A DNA stretch of 64,000 bases from Puccinellia tenuiflora (Eukaryota > Streptophyta > Magnoliopsida > Poales > Poaceae). The stretch is from NCBI GenBank assembly GCA_012064385.1, contig QRDG01000473.1, positions 3,603,965 through 3,667,964 of the forward strand, read 5' to 3'. The notes beneath the pieces are model-generated. The model saw only the letters and a list, made by a program, of their open reading frames with translations, ran no database searches and was not told the DNA's origin. Each line of letters starts with the position of its first letter. Position 1 is the first letter of the stretch. Positions 48,080 to 57,815 of this stretch are shown one piece after another. The position numbers and the translations under genes are program-made.

Positions 48080-48125
48080 TCATATTTGGGCAAATCTAAG
48101 ACATTTATTTTGGACGGAGGGAGTA

Positions 48126-48290
48126 TATCTAAAGTACCACCGTACTGGATCGCTCTCCCCAACTCTCTGCACGTGGAAGATTTGAAGCCAAAGGGGGAAA
48201 TAGGGGCATAGCCAAAATAGCACTCGCAAAAAACGGAAAAACAAGTGAGATGGAGAATGGAATTGGGCCCCAAGTCATGCAGCTGCAAGT
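48126..48290. other. Unassigned spacer before LINE 2
   Basis: No recognisable motif. It may be the decayed upstream part of the LINE that becomes recognisable at about 48300. Confidence 0.35.
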
Positions 48291-48605
48291 TTTAGAAGGC
48301 GAGGACCTGAGGACTCACCGGAAAAACTCGGAAGAGGGGATGACGAGCCTGCGGTCGAGAAAGGATGTAAACATGACGAAGAGTTGTCTCGCTTCTTTTG
48401 GCAAGCCTTCAACGGACGAAAGAAATACCACATGGTGAAAAGGGCTGATATATGCGTCCCCAATGAGCTTGGGGGCATATGTATTTTGGCGTCTCGCCAC
48501 ATGAATGTGGCTCTGATGCTGAAATGGGTATGGCGCATTCCTAGGGATGAGGGGGGGCCTCTGGCTACAACTTGTGAAAGCCAAATACCTACGGGGCCGC
48601 CCTCT

Positions 48606-50133
48606 CACTAGTACAAAAAAGCTTACCCGTGGCGCACCAAAAAGGCTTAGCCGTGGCGCAGGGGCCTGCGCCACGGATTGCCACGCCACAGGTAATTTTT
48701 AGCCGTGGCGCAGGCAGCACGGTGCGCCACGGGTAAAAAATTTAGCCGTGGCGCACCTCTACACCCTGCGCCACGGCTAAAGTGCGCCACGGGTATGTGA
48801 GTAGATGCGCCACGGGTATGTTTTTCGTGAAATAAAAAAAATGCCGCGCCGCCCGGAGGCAGCGTACGGAGCACGTTCGGAGCCACCGCCAACACAACCC
48901 AGCCAGCTGCGGGGGCCTTCGCGCACGGAGAGGAGGATGCGGGGGGGGGGGGGGGGGCTCCTCTGACCGCCGTTGCGGTGGTCGTGCGCGGAGGAGCTCC
49001 TCTCCACGCCGACGGGGGGGCCTCGTCCACGACCTCGGCCGACCATGGACGCGCGGGAGCTCTGCACCAGGGTCGACAGCCCCGGCTCCTCCGGCCGCCG
49101 TCGCGGTGGATGCGCGGGAGCTCTGCACCAGGGTCGACGGCTCTGGCTCCTCCGGCCGCCGTCGCGGTGGACACACGCGGAGGAGCTCCGCACCATGGGG
49201 TTCGACTGCTCCGGCTCCTCTGGCCGTCGTCGCGGTGGCCACGCGCGGAGGAGCTCGCGGGGTTCAACACGGCTCCGGCTGGGCCGCGGGTGCCCTCCTC
49301 CTCTGGCCGCCGCCGTCGATGCGCACCTCCTAGGCCGCGGGGGCCTTCCTCCTCCGCCCGCCATCCATGGATGCCCGGCTTGAGCGCGGGGGGCTTCGTC
49401 TCCAACGCTCACAGGGGGCTCCAGATCGAGATCCAGATGGGATCGCATCAACGCTTCGTGCGTGTGGGTCCGGGAGCGGGCGGGGTGGGGCACGTGGACG
49501 CGGGCCGATCCGTGGATCTGCAGAGGAGGAGATGGGGGCGGGCACGGAGGAAAGAGAGAACGGGGTGAGAGAGAGAAGAAGGATAGAGTTAGGTGAGAGG
49601 AGAGGATAAAGTGGGTGGCTGTGGTTAGGATAAGATTTGGTGTGGATGGATCTGGAGCACAACATAGCCATGGCGCACAAACACATAACTGCGCGACGCC
49701 TAACAGCAGTATTTGTGGCGCACATCGCTGTCGTGCGCCACGGGTATGTGGGTGCTCCCCGGCCAGCATAAAAGGTAAACCTGGGCCCACACTTAGCCGT
49801 GGCGCACCTGAAAGAGGTGCGCCACGGCTAAGTGGCCACCGAAAGTGGTACTGGGGCCCACACTTAGCCATGGCGCACCGGCGGGATGCTGCGCCACGCA
49901 TATTTTCTTAGCCGTGGCGCACATTATTTAGGCGCGCCACGCGTACTTGTGCGCAGACCGGACGGCTAGGGTCCAACTTAGCCGTGTCGCAGGGGCGTGC
50001 AGCGTGCGCCACGGCTATGGGCCTACCCGTGGCGCAGGCCCAGATGGTGCGCCACGCATAGTTAGCCGTGGCGCAGGCCGTGCTTAGTGCGCCACGGATA
50101 TTTAGCCCATCTATAAGCATTTTCCTGCTAGTG
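48606..50133. mobile_element. Non-autonomous CACTA transposon
   Basis: Ends CACTAGTACAAAAAAG and (reverse) CACTAGCAGGAAAATG; 3-bp TSD tct at 48603-48605 and 50134-50136. Subterminal regions on both sides carry many TTAGCCGTGGCGCA / TGCGCCACGGCTAA units in both orientations, as expected for CACTA transposase-binding arrays. The interior (48.85-49.5 kb) is GC-rich with a roughly 65-bp tandem repeat (GGCTCCTCCGGCCGCCGTCG) and long chance frames, including one of 374 codons on the minus strand. No transposase. Confidence 0.92.
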
Positions 50134-50640
50134 TCTCTTGGCCTGTGATAAGAAAGAGAGGTCTCAGTTTTGGAGATCCCTCTAGGCCATTAAGCATGAG
50201 ATCCGGCTGGGGATCACTTTCTCCATAGGCGAGGGAGAGGGTACCCTCTTCTGGTTGGATCCATGGATAGATAGGCGGCCTCTACGTTTTGACTTCCCCG
50301 AGCTTTTTGCTATCTGCTCAGACCCATTGATACTAGTAGCTGACGCGTCCCTTCACGGGACTTGGGACATTTCGTTTTGATGGAATTTTATCCCAGAAGA
50401 AGTTGTCAAGTGGGAATTGCTCAGGGCTAGTGTCCCACAGTCGCTCTCAGATTCACTGGATAGTGTATCTTGGGGTATCTCCCCTTCGGGTGGATTTACC
50501 GCCAGATCCGCATACCAGGCCCTATCTGGGGGGGGGGGCGTTTTGGCTTGGACCTTCCCACTATGGAAGGCACCAATGTCTCTAAAAATCAGGATCTTTG
50601 TTTGGCAGCTTCTCCGGGATCGCCTCCCCTCAGGTGTGGA

Positions 50641-52180
50641 CAGTGGCGGAGCCAGCAGGGGGTCGAGGCTGGTCGATCGACCCGGCTCACTTTTGGCGAA
50701 AAAAAAATAGGTATAGTCTGGCCGGCCGAATCGGTATCTAACGCGAAAAAAAAATGTCAAACCCTACCCAATAACCCAATCCTCCGCCCGCGTCCACTGA
50801 CTGCTTCCGCTGTTCCGCAGGCCGCCGCCACGCCCGTCCGCCGCCTGCGACACTGCAGCTGCTCGCCGCGCCTGTGCCTTCGCGCCCGCGCCCGCACGGC
50901 CGCACCTCTCCCGGTCGCCCCTGCAGCCCTGCACAGCTCGCCGCCTAGCGCCTGCCCGAGTTGCCGCAGCTCGCCGCCTGCTCGCCGCCTTGCCGCAGCT
51001 CGCCGCCTGCCCCGAGTTCAGTTTCCGGTTTCGCCCTCCCGCGCTCACCGTCTTGCGCTGCTTCCTGCACTGTCTGTGAGTCTGTGAGCTCGTTCCGATC
51101 CATGAGCTCTGATGCTTAATCAGTGACTGTGCTTAATCGATTAGTGATCTCTAGTTTGGTGTGCATTTGATAGCATTGCAATCCGAAGATCAGAACATAG
51201 TGAGCGTTATGAATATGATTGTCTCAGTTAAAAGTCTATTGCAGAAATTGAGAGATGATGGATGGGAGCCTCTATTGCTTGCTGTTACTAACTTTTGTGG
51301 TAGAAGAAATATTATTGTACCTAATATGATGATAACATTCCAGCTAGGGGTTATCCAAGGATCTCACGCAAGACGGTTACTTGCTACCATCATTACAAGG
51401 TACAACTCTTTAATGAGGTGCTTGATAGAAACCTAGCTGAGATGAATCATAGATTTTCTGAAACTTCTACACGCCTGTTATTGTGCACTGCATGCCTTTA
51501 TCGTAGAGACTCATTTAGCAGATTTGATAATGATAAGCTAGTTGAGCTTGCAACTACGTACTCTGTTGATTTCTCTCCACATGATCGTTGTCTCTTGGTT
51601 GATGAACTGGAAATATATATTGATGTGATGAAGAGAAGTCCTGAATTCATAGCTTGTGACAGTCTAAGTGATCTTGCTCTCAAGTTGGTTCAGAAGAGAC
51701 AACATTTGACATTTCCATTGGTCTATCGCCTTATTACACTTGCGTTGACATTACCTGTAGCAACATCATCAGTTGAGAGAGTTTTCTCGGCCATGAATAT
51801 TATAAAGTCAGATCTTCGAAACAAGATAGGGAAATGATTGGCTCAATGATTTGATGATTTGCTATGTTGAGAAAGAGATATTTGCAAAAGTTGATGACAA
51901 AAAAATTATGCTACGTTTCCATTCCTACAATGAGTGTAGAGGTCATCTTCCTCGACAGTTTCGTCTTGCCAACATGGATTGAACTTAGTGGTATGATACT
52001 ATCTTATCAAAATGTACCACTATTTTATTCTTTGTAGTCAGTTTGTAGTTGTGCTTGATGAAATATGAAATTGAATCAGTTTGAACCTTATTTGTGTTGA
52101 ATACACTTACTTTTCTGCCTAAATTTTTTTAGAGCTTATTTGTTCGACCCGGCTCAGTTCAATTCCTGGCTCCGCCACTG
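50641..52180 (+). mobile_element. hAT transposon, internally deleted
   Basis: 15-bp perfect TIRs CAGTGGCGGAGCCAG / CTGGCTCCGCCACTG with a perfect 8-bp TSD ggtgtgga (50633-50640, 52181-52188). The size (1540 bp) and missing N-terminal transposase show internal deletion. It sits between the two halves of the LINE 2 zinc-binding domain. Confidence 0.95.
51161..51980 (+). pseudogene. hAT transposase remnant (TTF/DUF4371 type C-terminus)
   Basis: Frame 51161 to about 51330 (SVMNMIVSVKSLLQKLRDDGWEPL), then after a frameshift near 51335 the frame ending at 51837, with the hAT dimerisation signature LPVATSSVERVFSAMNIIKSD. Beyond the stop at 51837 a shifted frame still reads WLNDLMICYVEKEIF to about 51978. 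The catalytic DDE/RNase H N-terminal portion is absent, so no active enzyme. Confidence 0.85.
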
Positions 52181-52540
52181 GGTGTGGAGGTGTCTAAACG
52201 GCATGGGCCAGGCGATAGCGTATGCCCTTTGTGTGCGGTCCCTGAGTCTGGGACCCATATTCTTTTCCCGTGTCCTGCCGCACGGTTCTTATGGAGCTTC
52301 GTCTCTGAGGCATTGGGGCGTGAGGTGTGCGCAGGACACGCTTCGAACGACGTGTGAATGGACCGGATTGCATCGCGTCAACACAGTCGGGTTTCTTCCA
52401 CCGTTGGATGTGTTGGGCGCGACTCAGCGCGCGGTAATTACAATACTCCTTCTCGAGGTTGCAGCGTGTTTTCCCATCCAGACGGACCATCGGCGCCTTA
52501 GATCGACATGTATCTTGTGTTTTCAGAATCTCAGTATAGA

Positions 52541-53020
52541 GCTAGGTTGCGCGGATACGGCAGAAAAGCAACATATCAGGGTCGAATACGTATCTGATAT
52601 GGGATACATATCGGATACACAAGGATACGACATCTGTGGTTTGAAGCAGCACCGCCAACTCCGAGATGTTGAATCATGAATGTTGCTGGTGTGATTCCTC
52701 CAAACGATGTTCGGAAGTGGCAGCTATGGAGGCATCTACATAAAGAATAATCCTATATACTAGTAATTCTCATTCCCGTACAAAAATCACTAATATATAT
52801 ATTTATTATTAGTTTTATTTTATATATACAAATGTATCCACGTATCCTTGTTTTTGAAAATTTGGCGTACAGGCGTATCGTGGTATCCGTATCGTCGTAT
52901 CCGGGCATTGAGGCATTCTAGGTATAGAGCATGATTTACCGAGTATACGTTTTTGACACTCAGTAAAAGGCGGTGTAAAAATGAATCAAGGAATTCCATG
53001 AATGAATACACTGAATGCAA
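52541..53020. repeat. Possible foldback repeat and UGT 3' flank
   Basis: GGATACG-type words occur as CACAAGGATACG (about 52618) and inverted as CGTATCCTTG (about 52841), with further ATACGTATC words at 52585 and GTATCCGTATCG at 52884. This suggests a roughly 350-bp foldback element; no TSD was established. The remainder is the 3' flank of the glycosyltransferase. Confidence 0.35.
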
Positions 53021-54497
53021 TCAAACCCCGCGTGTTGCCGATATGGTCAGTTCACGCTCAGCAGCGCTTCTCACGTCCCACGCACGCCGAACAGCCGCCG
53101 CCGCGGCCTGCAACGAGCCGTAAGACGACCCTCCACACTCCACCGCCTTCCGGCAGGCGGCCTTCGCCTCCGCAGCCAGCTCCCTCGCCCGCCTCCCCTC
53201 CTGCTCCTCCGTGCCGCCCATGAGGCACCGTAACGCCCGCTCCAGCTCCGCCGCCTCGACGAAGTTATTCCTCTCCCTGTCCACATCCATCCTGACGGCC
53301 ACGCCCATGGCGGCCACGAGCTCGAACGCATTCAGGTGCTGCTCGGCGTACAGCGGCCACGGCGCCATCGGCACGCCGAACCACATGGCCTCGAGCGCCG
53401 AGTTCCAGCCGCAGTGCGTCACGAAGCCACCCACGGCGGGGTGCGCGAGGACCTCCCTCTGCGGCGCCCACGCCGGCCACACCAGACCTCGCCCCGTCGT
53501 CCGATCCAGGAATCCCTGCGGGAGCTTCTCCTCCAGGCTCTCGGCGGCCGGTTGCGTCGTCCGTAGGACCCACAGGAAGCGGTGCCCGCTTCGCTCGAGA
53601 CCGGCGGCGGCCTCCCTCACCTGCGCCGCGCCGAGGAACCCCAAGCTGCCAAAACAGAGGAAGACAACCGAGGCCCGCGGCTGCGCGTTGAGCCACCGGA
53701 GGCACTCGTGATCACTGGGAGCATCAGCTGACGGGGGGATGACCGGTCCGACTGGGTACAAAGCAGGCGCCGGGCGTCCGGGCGTGCACCGCCCCTCCGC
53801 AACCGCCGCCACCACCGCCGGTTCCAGCTCGGCCGCCGTATTCACGAGGATGCCCGCAGCCTCCCCGAGGCGGCCACCGTGGTACACGGTATCCGCGTAG
53901 CTAGGACTCTTTCTCCTCATCACGGACGCCGGCATGCACGAGGCCGGCACCGGCGGCAGGCCGGGCACGTGCACCGGCCGCGCTCCCATCTCCCCGAAAT
54001 CCGCGCGCACCTCCTCGTGGAGCGCCGGCAGCCGCATCATGACCGCGAGCATGGCAGCGGACGACGCGAAGTAGACGTACGCCGGCACGCCGAGCTCGCG
54101 GGCGACATCGAGCATGGTGGTGGAGGTGAACTCGACGACGAGCGCGGCCGCGGGGACCCGACAGCGCGGTCACGGCCTCCTTTACGTGCGGCGCGTGGAG
54201 GTGGATGTATCGCGAGGTGAACTCCTCGACGGTCGCGCAGTCCGTCGGCGGTTCCACCGAGGGGAGGCGATGGAATCTCACTGCGCCGCCGCCGTTGGGC
54301 AGCGGCGTCGCGGCTGCCTCGCGCGCCACGTGCGCGGCTACCTCCAGAGCGGACTCGGGGGTGGGTGGGGCCATGACGAGCACGGTGAGCGAGAAGCCTG
54401 CGCCGAGCGCCGCGACGAGGCGCTTGCCGGCCTCGAGCGTGGGCATGAAATGGCCGGACGCCCAGACCGGCACCAGCACGACTGTCGGCTTGGTCAT
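53021..54497 (-). pseudogene. UDP-glycosyltransferase (UGT88-like), single exon with one frameshift
   Basis: Family 1 plant UGTs move UDP-sugars onto small acceptors such as flavonoids. Intronless frame from ATG 54497: VVLVPVWASGHFMPTLEAGK with the catalytic-type His, typical N-terminus. The C-terminal half (from about 54150) holds the complete 44-residue PSPG box, WAPQREVLAHPAVGGF through HCGWNSALEAMWFGVP to a final Gln in YAEQ. The halves are in different frames: the run of four G (CCCC in the gene) at 54152-54155 has one base too many. Correct length (about 490 codons) and no other damage suggest a recent mutation or a sequencing error. Neighbour on the left is the LINE 2 cluster; upstream lies a compact LTR element. 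Confidence 0.85.
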
Positions 54498-54709
54498 GGG
54501 GACGCGACAGGCAACGGCGAGCTCAGGTTTTTGCTTCGGCCTTTGCCTTTCAGGTTATCTGGGTGGAGCTCTGCTGGGTTCTGCGGGGGGTCAAGTTGTT
54601 GTCCGGTCTCGTTCTATAATTAACTTGTTGTCTCGTGGGCCAGTTTGGAGCCGTATGGCAACCGAGTGACGGAACGCTAGCCACGTTGCTGCTCGCTGAA
54701 AATTCAGTG
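54498..54709 (-). promoter_or_regulatory. Upstream region of the UGT gene
   Basis: Only about 210 bp separate the UGT start from the LTR element, which begins at 54715 in divergent orientation. No obvious TATA box was found, so the native promoter may be interrupted by the insertion. Confidence 0.4.
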
Positions 54710-54714
54710 AGCAC

Positions 54715-55158
54715 TGTTAGCACAAGCCATGCCGTGGTGACCTGTGTGTGTCGCGTGCGTGTCGCGGTGGTGCGTGTGTACGTGAGCTAGCTAGGTTGTT
54801 TAGCAATCTGTTGGAGCGGCCGCGGTGTGCGCGTTGATCGCGTCGTGACCACGAGCGGCCGGCATGTAGATCGTGCGCACGTTGGAGCGAGCGTGCGCGT
54901 GGTGCGCGTGGTGTGTGGGGTGCGTTGGTGCGCAGCGTGGCGTGTGTGCCCGCGTATATATACCCCTCCCCTGTGTAATCTCTCTAGTACCAAGTTGCCG
55001 AGCATGTAGCCAGTGCAAAGATCAACAAGATTTGGGCGTTCATGCGTCCACGGCGGCGTTCGTGCGCCGGCCCGAAAAATCCCTGCGTCTGCTGTGTTCA
55101 TCTTCTTCTACCTCCCGTTCGTATGATGTGAGAGGGAGAGCTAGGTTAGGACCTGACA
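54715..55158 (+). repeat. Compact element 5' LTR
   Basis: 444 bp; GT-rich 5' part, CGTATATATACCCC TATA-like motif near 54951. Near-identical to the other LTR apart from small indels. Confidence 0.9.
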
Positions 55159-55765
55159 TTTGGTATCAGAGCCTTGTCGATCCGAGGCGCGGCCGTGGCG
55201 CGCGGTCAGTCCGCGGCGAGCACGGCGGACGCGGAGGCGGCGAGGGGACGCCTTATGTGCGACGAGCGCGGCGACCGCGGCGGCGCGGCGAGGAGGCCGC
55301 AGAGGCTGCGGTGGCGCGGCGTGGCTCGACGGCGTGGAGGAGAAGCCGTTTGTGCGACGGGTGAGGCAGTTCGAGCGGCCACATTGCTTGCGTCAGGGCG
55401 CAGCATGTACGTGAGCCGAGGACGTGCGGATCACCGGAGGAGAAGGCGTCCAGCGGAGCGCAGGACGGCCGTGTCGATCACGTCAGTGTGTGATCGTGTG
55501 CGCAAGCCGGGGTGTGCAGGGCGTGGCGTCATCGAGGAGCTCGGCGTGCGTCGCCGAGGAGCTCGACGTGGGTCGCGAGGAGGGAAGAAGATCGAGCTGC
55601 TCGAGCAGCCGTGTTGCTCGCATTGGTGCGCGGCATGGGCGCGAGCTGAGGGCATGCCGATCATGGCGGAGGGCTGCGTCAAGCGTCGTGGAGGCCGTAG
55701 GAGCGGCCATGGCGCGGACGTCGACGACGAGCCCAACCTATGCAAGGTCATAGCTTGGGCGTGAT

Positions 55766-56219
55766 TGTTAGCACAAGCCATGCCCGTGGTGGTGACCTGT
55801 GTGTGTGTCGCGTGCGTGTCGCGGTGGTGCGTGTGTGCGTGAGCTAGCTAGGTTGTTTAGCAATCTGTTGGAGCGGCCGCGGTGTGCGCGTTGATCGCGT
55901 CGTGACCACGAGCGGCCGGCATGCAGATCGTGCGCACGTTGGAGCGAGTGTGTGCGTGGTGAGCGTGGTGTGCGGGGTGCGTTGGTGCGCGGCGTGGGGC
56001 GTGTGTGCGCCCGCGTATATATACCCCTCCCCGTGTAATCTCTCCGGTACCAAAGTTGCCGAGCATGTAGCCAGTGCAAAGATCAACAAGATTTGGGCGT
56101 TCGTGCGTCCACGGCGGCGTTCGTGCGCCGGCTCGAAAAATCCCTGCGTCTGCTGTGTTCGTCTTCTTCTACCTCCCGTTCGTGTGATGTGAGAAGGAGA
56201 GCTAGGTTAGGACCTGACA
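55766..56219 (+). repeat. Compact element 3' LTR
   Basis: 454 bp; differs from the 5' LTR by small indels in GT-rich repeats and a few substitutions. Confidence 0.9.
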
Positions 56220-56420
56220 AACACTATGCTAGGATTTCAAACAAAATGCAGAGGAATCAGCACTCAGCAGGCACGAAATGAACCAGCCTTTATTTGAATC
56301 TCCTGCCTGCCCTGCTAGCCAGTCCTCAAGTATTTGAACGTGAATCTTGTCTCGGCCAAGCCAATTCATCACCACGGGGAGGAAACCGTGGAGGAGAGAT
56401 CAGAAACTAGCAGCTTGTAG

Positions 56421-56693
56421 ATGGATGAGGTAGTCGGATGCTTGCCTGTTGTCAGCAATTTCCGTCCGTCTCCGCCGGTGGACAGAGCAGGCAGGCCCTC
56501 GGAGTCGGAGGCGAAGACAGTGGAGAAGATCATCCAGCTGCAGTATGCGACAGTTGCAGTAGCATTGGCATGGGAGGTTACAGAGCAGTTTGCATCGGCA
56601 ATTCTTCAGATAATCTGGCGATCTGACAGCAGACATAATGCCAGAAGGCCGTGGATTTCCTTGTTTCGGACAGTGCATGTAGTGGTGTGCTGA
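56421..56693 (+). other. Unrecognised 90-codon frame
   Basis: ATG-started frame MDEVVGCLPVVSNFRPSP to a TGA at 56693. No family recognised, no splice context, surrounded by decayed elements; more likely a relic than a gene. Confidence 0.25.
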
Positions 56694-56710
56694 ACCAAAT
56701 TGATTAACGG

Positions 56711-57108
56711 TCATACGGATCTCCAGAAAGGCGTGTTGGGGATTTCTTCATTTCGGCGCTTATCTACTGCTTCAACTGAAGCTTTGTCCCAAGCAATGCA
56801 AGCCATAAGGAATGTTGGAAAAGAAGATAACACAGCGTCGATCATGGCGACCCTTCCACCTTGCGACAGAAGCTGCGGCACCCAGTCCGGTAACCGGCGG
56901 TCGATGCGCTGCAAGACCGGTTGCAGCATTTCCTTGGACAGCGGCAAGCCGAGGTACGTGCAGGTGCAGGGTAAGGCACTGATCCGACATCCCAAGGCAC
57001 TGAATCTAGTTTTACGGGGACAAGGGTGTTCTTGTGGTGATTGATTCTTGTGTCACTGAATTCAGCAAACGCATCCAGAAGGGTTCTAGCAAAGCTGGCC
57101 TGCGCCAC
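56711..57108 (-). pseudogene. LINE reverse-transcriptase C-terminal fragment
   Basis: Read from 57108: LLDAFAEFSDTRINHHKNTLVP, then after a frameshift near 57.0 kb TYLGLPLSKEML, RRLPDWVPQLLSQGGRVAMIDAVLSS. These are the conserved blocks following the RT active site in plant L1-type LINEs. Opposite strand to the I29 remnant. Confidence 0.8.
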
Positions 57109-57815
57109 TTAGCCGACTGATGGAGCCAATTTGTATGTTACTATGTGCCTAGTAAGACAGTAGTGACAAGTCTTTACAAAAATCATTTTTTCAGCTATTG
57201 CCCGAGTCAGCTAAAAAGATGACACTGCTCGGCATCCCCTGAAAAACCTGTAGCTTAGTACACCTTTTTCCTAGGAGAAGGATTTGGTAAGTTCTTAAAA
57301 TATCGTAACTTTGAAGCTTGTGATTTTCATGGAATTTTCAAAGAAAACAAAAAGACCAAGTTCAACATATATTCCACTGACAATACAGTTCCACTGCTCA
57401 GGCGCACATGTTCAGGTAGATTTAAGGAAATAACATCGCAGTGATGCTTCATTCAGAAAATAACAAGCATGGAGCTAGTCTTCGCAACATATGCTACTAC
57501 CGCAAATTTCACCTGAAAATGACAGCATGCCAAATATTAACTGCCACTGGTTGGATTTGGATGGCATATATATTTCTGAAACACTATCCATCAAACAACA
57601 TTGGAACTGTGCAGATGAAAACTTGTGAATGGTAAAACATAATTGTCGTAAAACTCAGTTCAGTTCCACCGTCGGTTTGGACAGAACCCGCGGCCAAAGA
57701 CAAAACCGGTGCGCACAGAAACGAAAGATAGGCCAGAGTTCACAAGAGCATGTCTCTGGCACGGTAGATGCCAACAACCCTTCACAACAACGGACTAGGA
57801 AGACACGCGGCAAGA
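57109..57815 (-). other. BTF3 3' UTR and flank
   Basis: No coding exon. It includes the likely BTF3 3' UTR (CACAACAACGG..., immediately left of the stop) and sequence shared with 41.1-41.6 kb (CGCACATGTTCAGG; AACAACATTGGAACTGTGC). Confidence 0.5.

Larger units (their letters stand above)
45880..48123. mobile_element. Stowaway MITE split by a larger insertion
   Basis: Left end CTCCCTCCATCCCAAAATAAG at 45880 (TA before it) and right end TTATTTTGGACGGAGGGAG at 48123 (TA after it) are the two arms of one Stowaway element, with the complementary ATTTGTCCAAATATGG / CATATTTGGGCAAAT inner parts. Normally the arms lie under 200 bp apart. Here 2 kb of another element and a TA microsatellite separate them. 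Confidence 0.72.
48291..52540 (+). mobile_element. LINE 2 (RT C-terminus and zf-RVT), split by CACTA and hAT insertions
   Basis: Recognisable pieces in order: SRFFWQAFNGRKKYHMVK, GGICILASRHMNVALMLKWVWR (48384-48600); QFWRSL, KHEIRLGITFSIGEGEGTLFW (50137-50300); KIRIFVWQLLRDRLPSGV (50580-50640); then zinc-binding and C-terminal parts (VCPLCAVPES..., 52190-52350, frameshifted). These are the usual RT-tail to zf-RVT order of plant L1-type LINEs. It is interrupted at 48606-50133 and 50641-52180. Ends are not defined. Confidence 0.75.
54715..56219 (+). mobile_element. Compact non-autonomous LTR retrotransposon (TRIM/SMART-like)
   Basis: LTRs 54715-55158 and 55766-56219 (TGTTAGCACAAGCC ... GGACCTGACA). 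Primer site TTTGGTATCAGAGCC follows the left LTR (55159-55173) and a purine-rich tract (GCTTGGGCGTGAT) precedes the right one. Flanks agcac (54710-54714) and aacac (56220-56224) are a TSD with one mismatch. The internal region is only 607 bp, very GC-rich, with an open frame of about 196 codons that starts at a non-ATG codon and shows no gag or pol motif. Confidence 0.9.
56281..57345 (+). pseudogene. Third I29-locus remnant
   Basis: 56290-56400 resembles the intron 2/exon 3 start of the I29 genes (TTTGAATCTCCTGCC ... GCCAATTCATCACCACG ... GTGGAGGAGA), and 57225-57340 resembles their 3' flanks (TTAGTACAC; GTAAGTTCTTAAAA; GTGATTTTCATGGAATTTTC). The I29 core itself is gone, replaced by unassigned DNA (56420-56700) and a LINE fragment. 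Exons 1 and 2 were not found to the left, where the compact LTR element lies. Confidence 0.45.

Noticed and set aside
48777..49901. 374-codon open frame on the minus strand (and several overlapping GC-rich frames)
   Set aside because: Lies entirely inside the CACTA element, runs through its subterminal repeats, and is low-complexity Arg/Pro/Ala; a GC-driven chance frame.
55174..55764. 196-codon frame in the compact LTR element as a gag gene
   Set aside because: Begins at a non-ATG codon, Arg/Ala/Gly-rich, and no gag or knuckle motif; open probably because of GC content.
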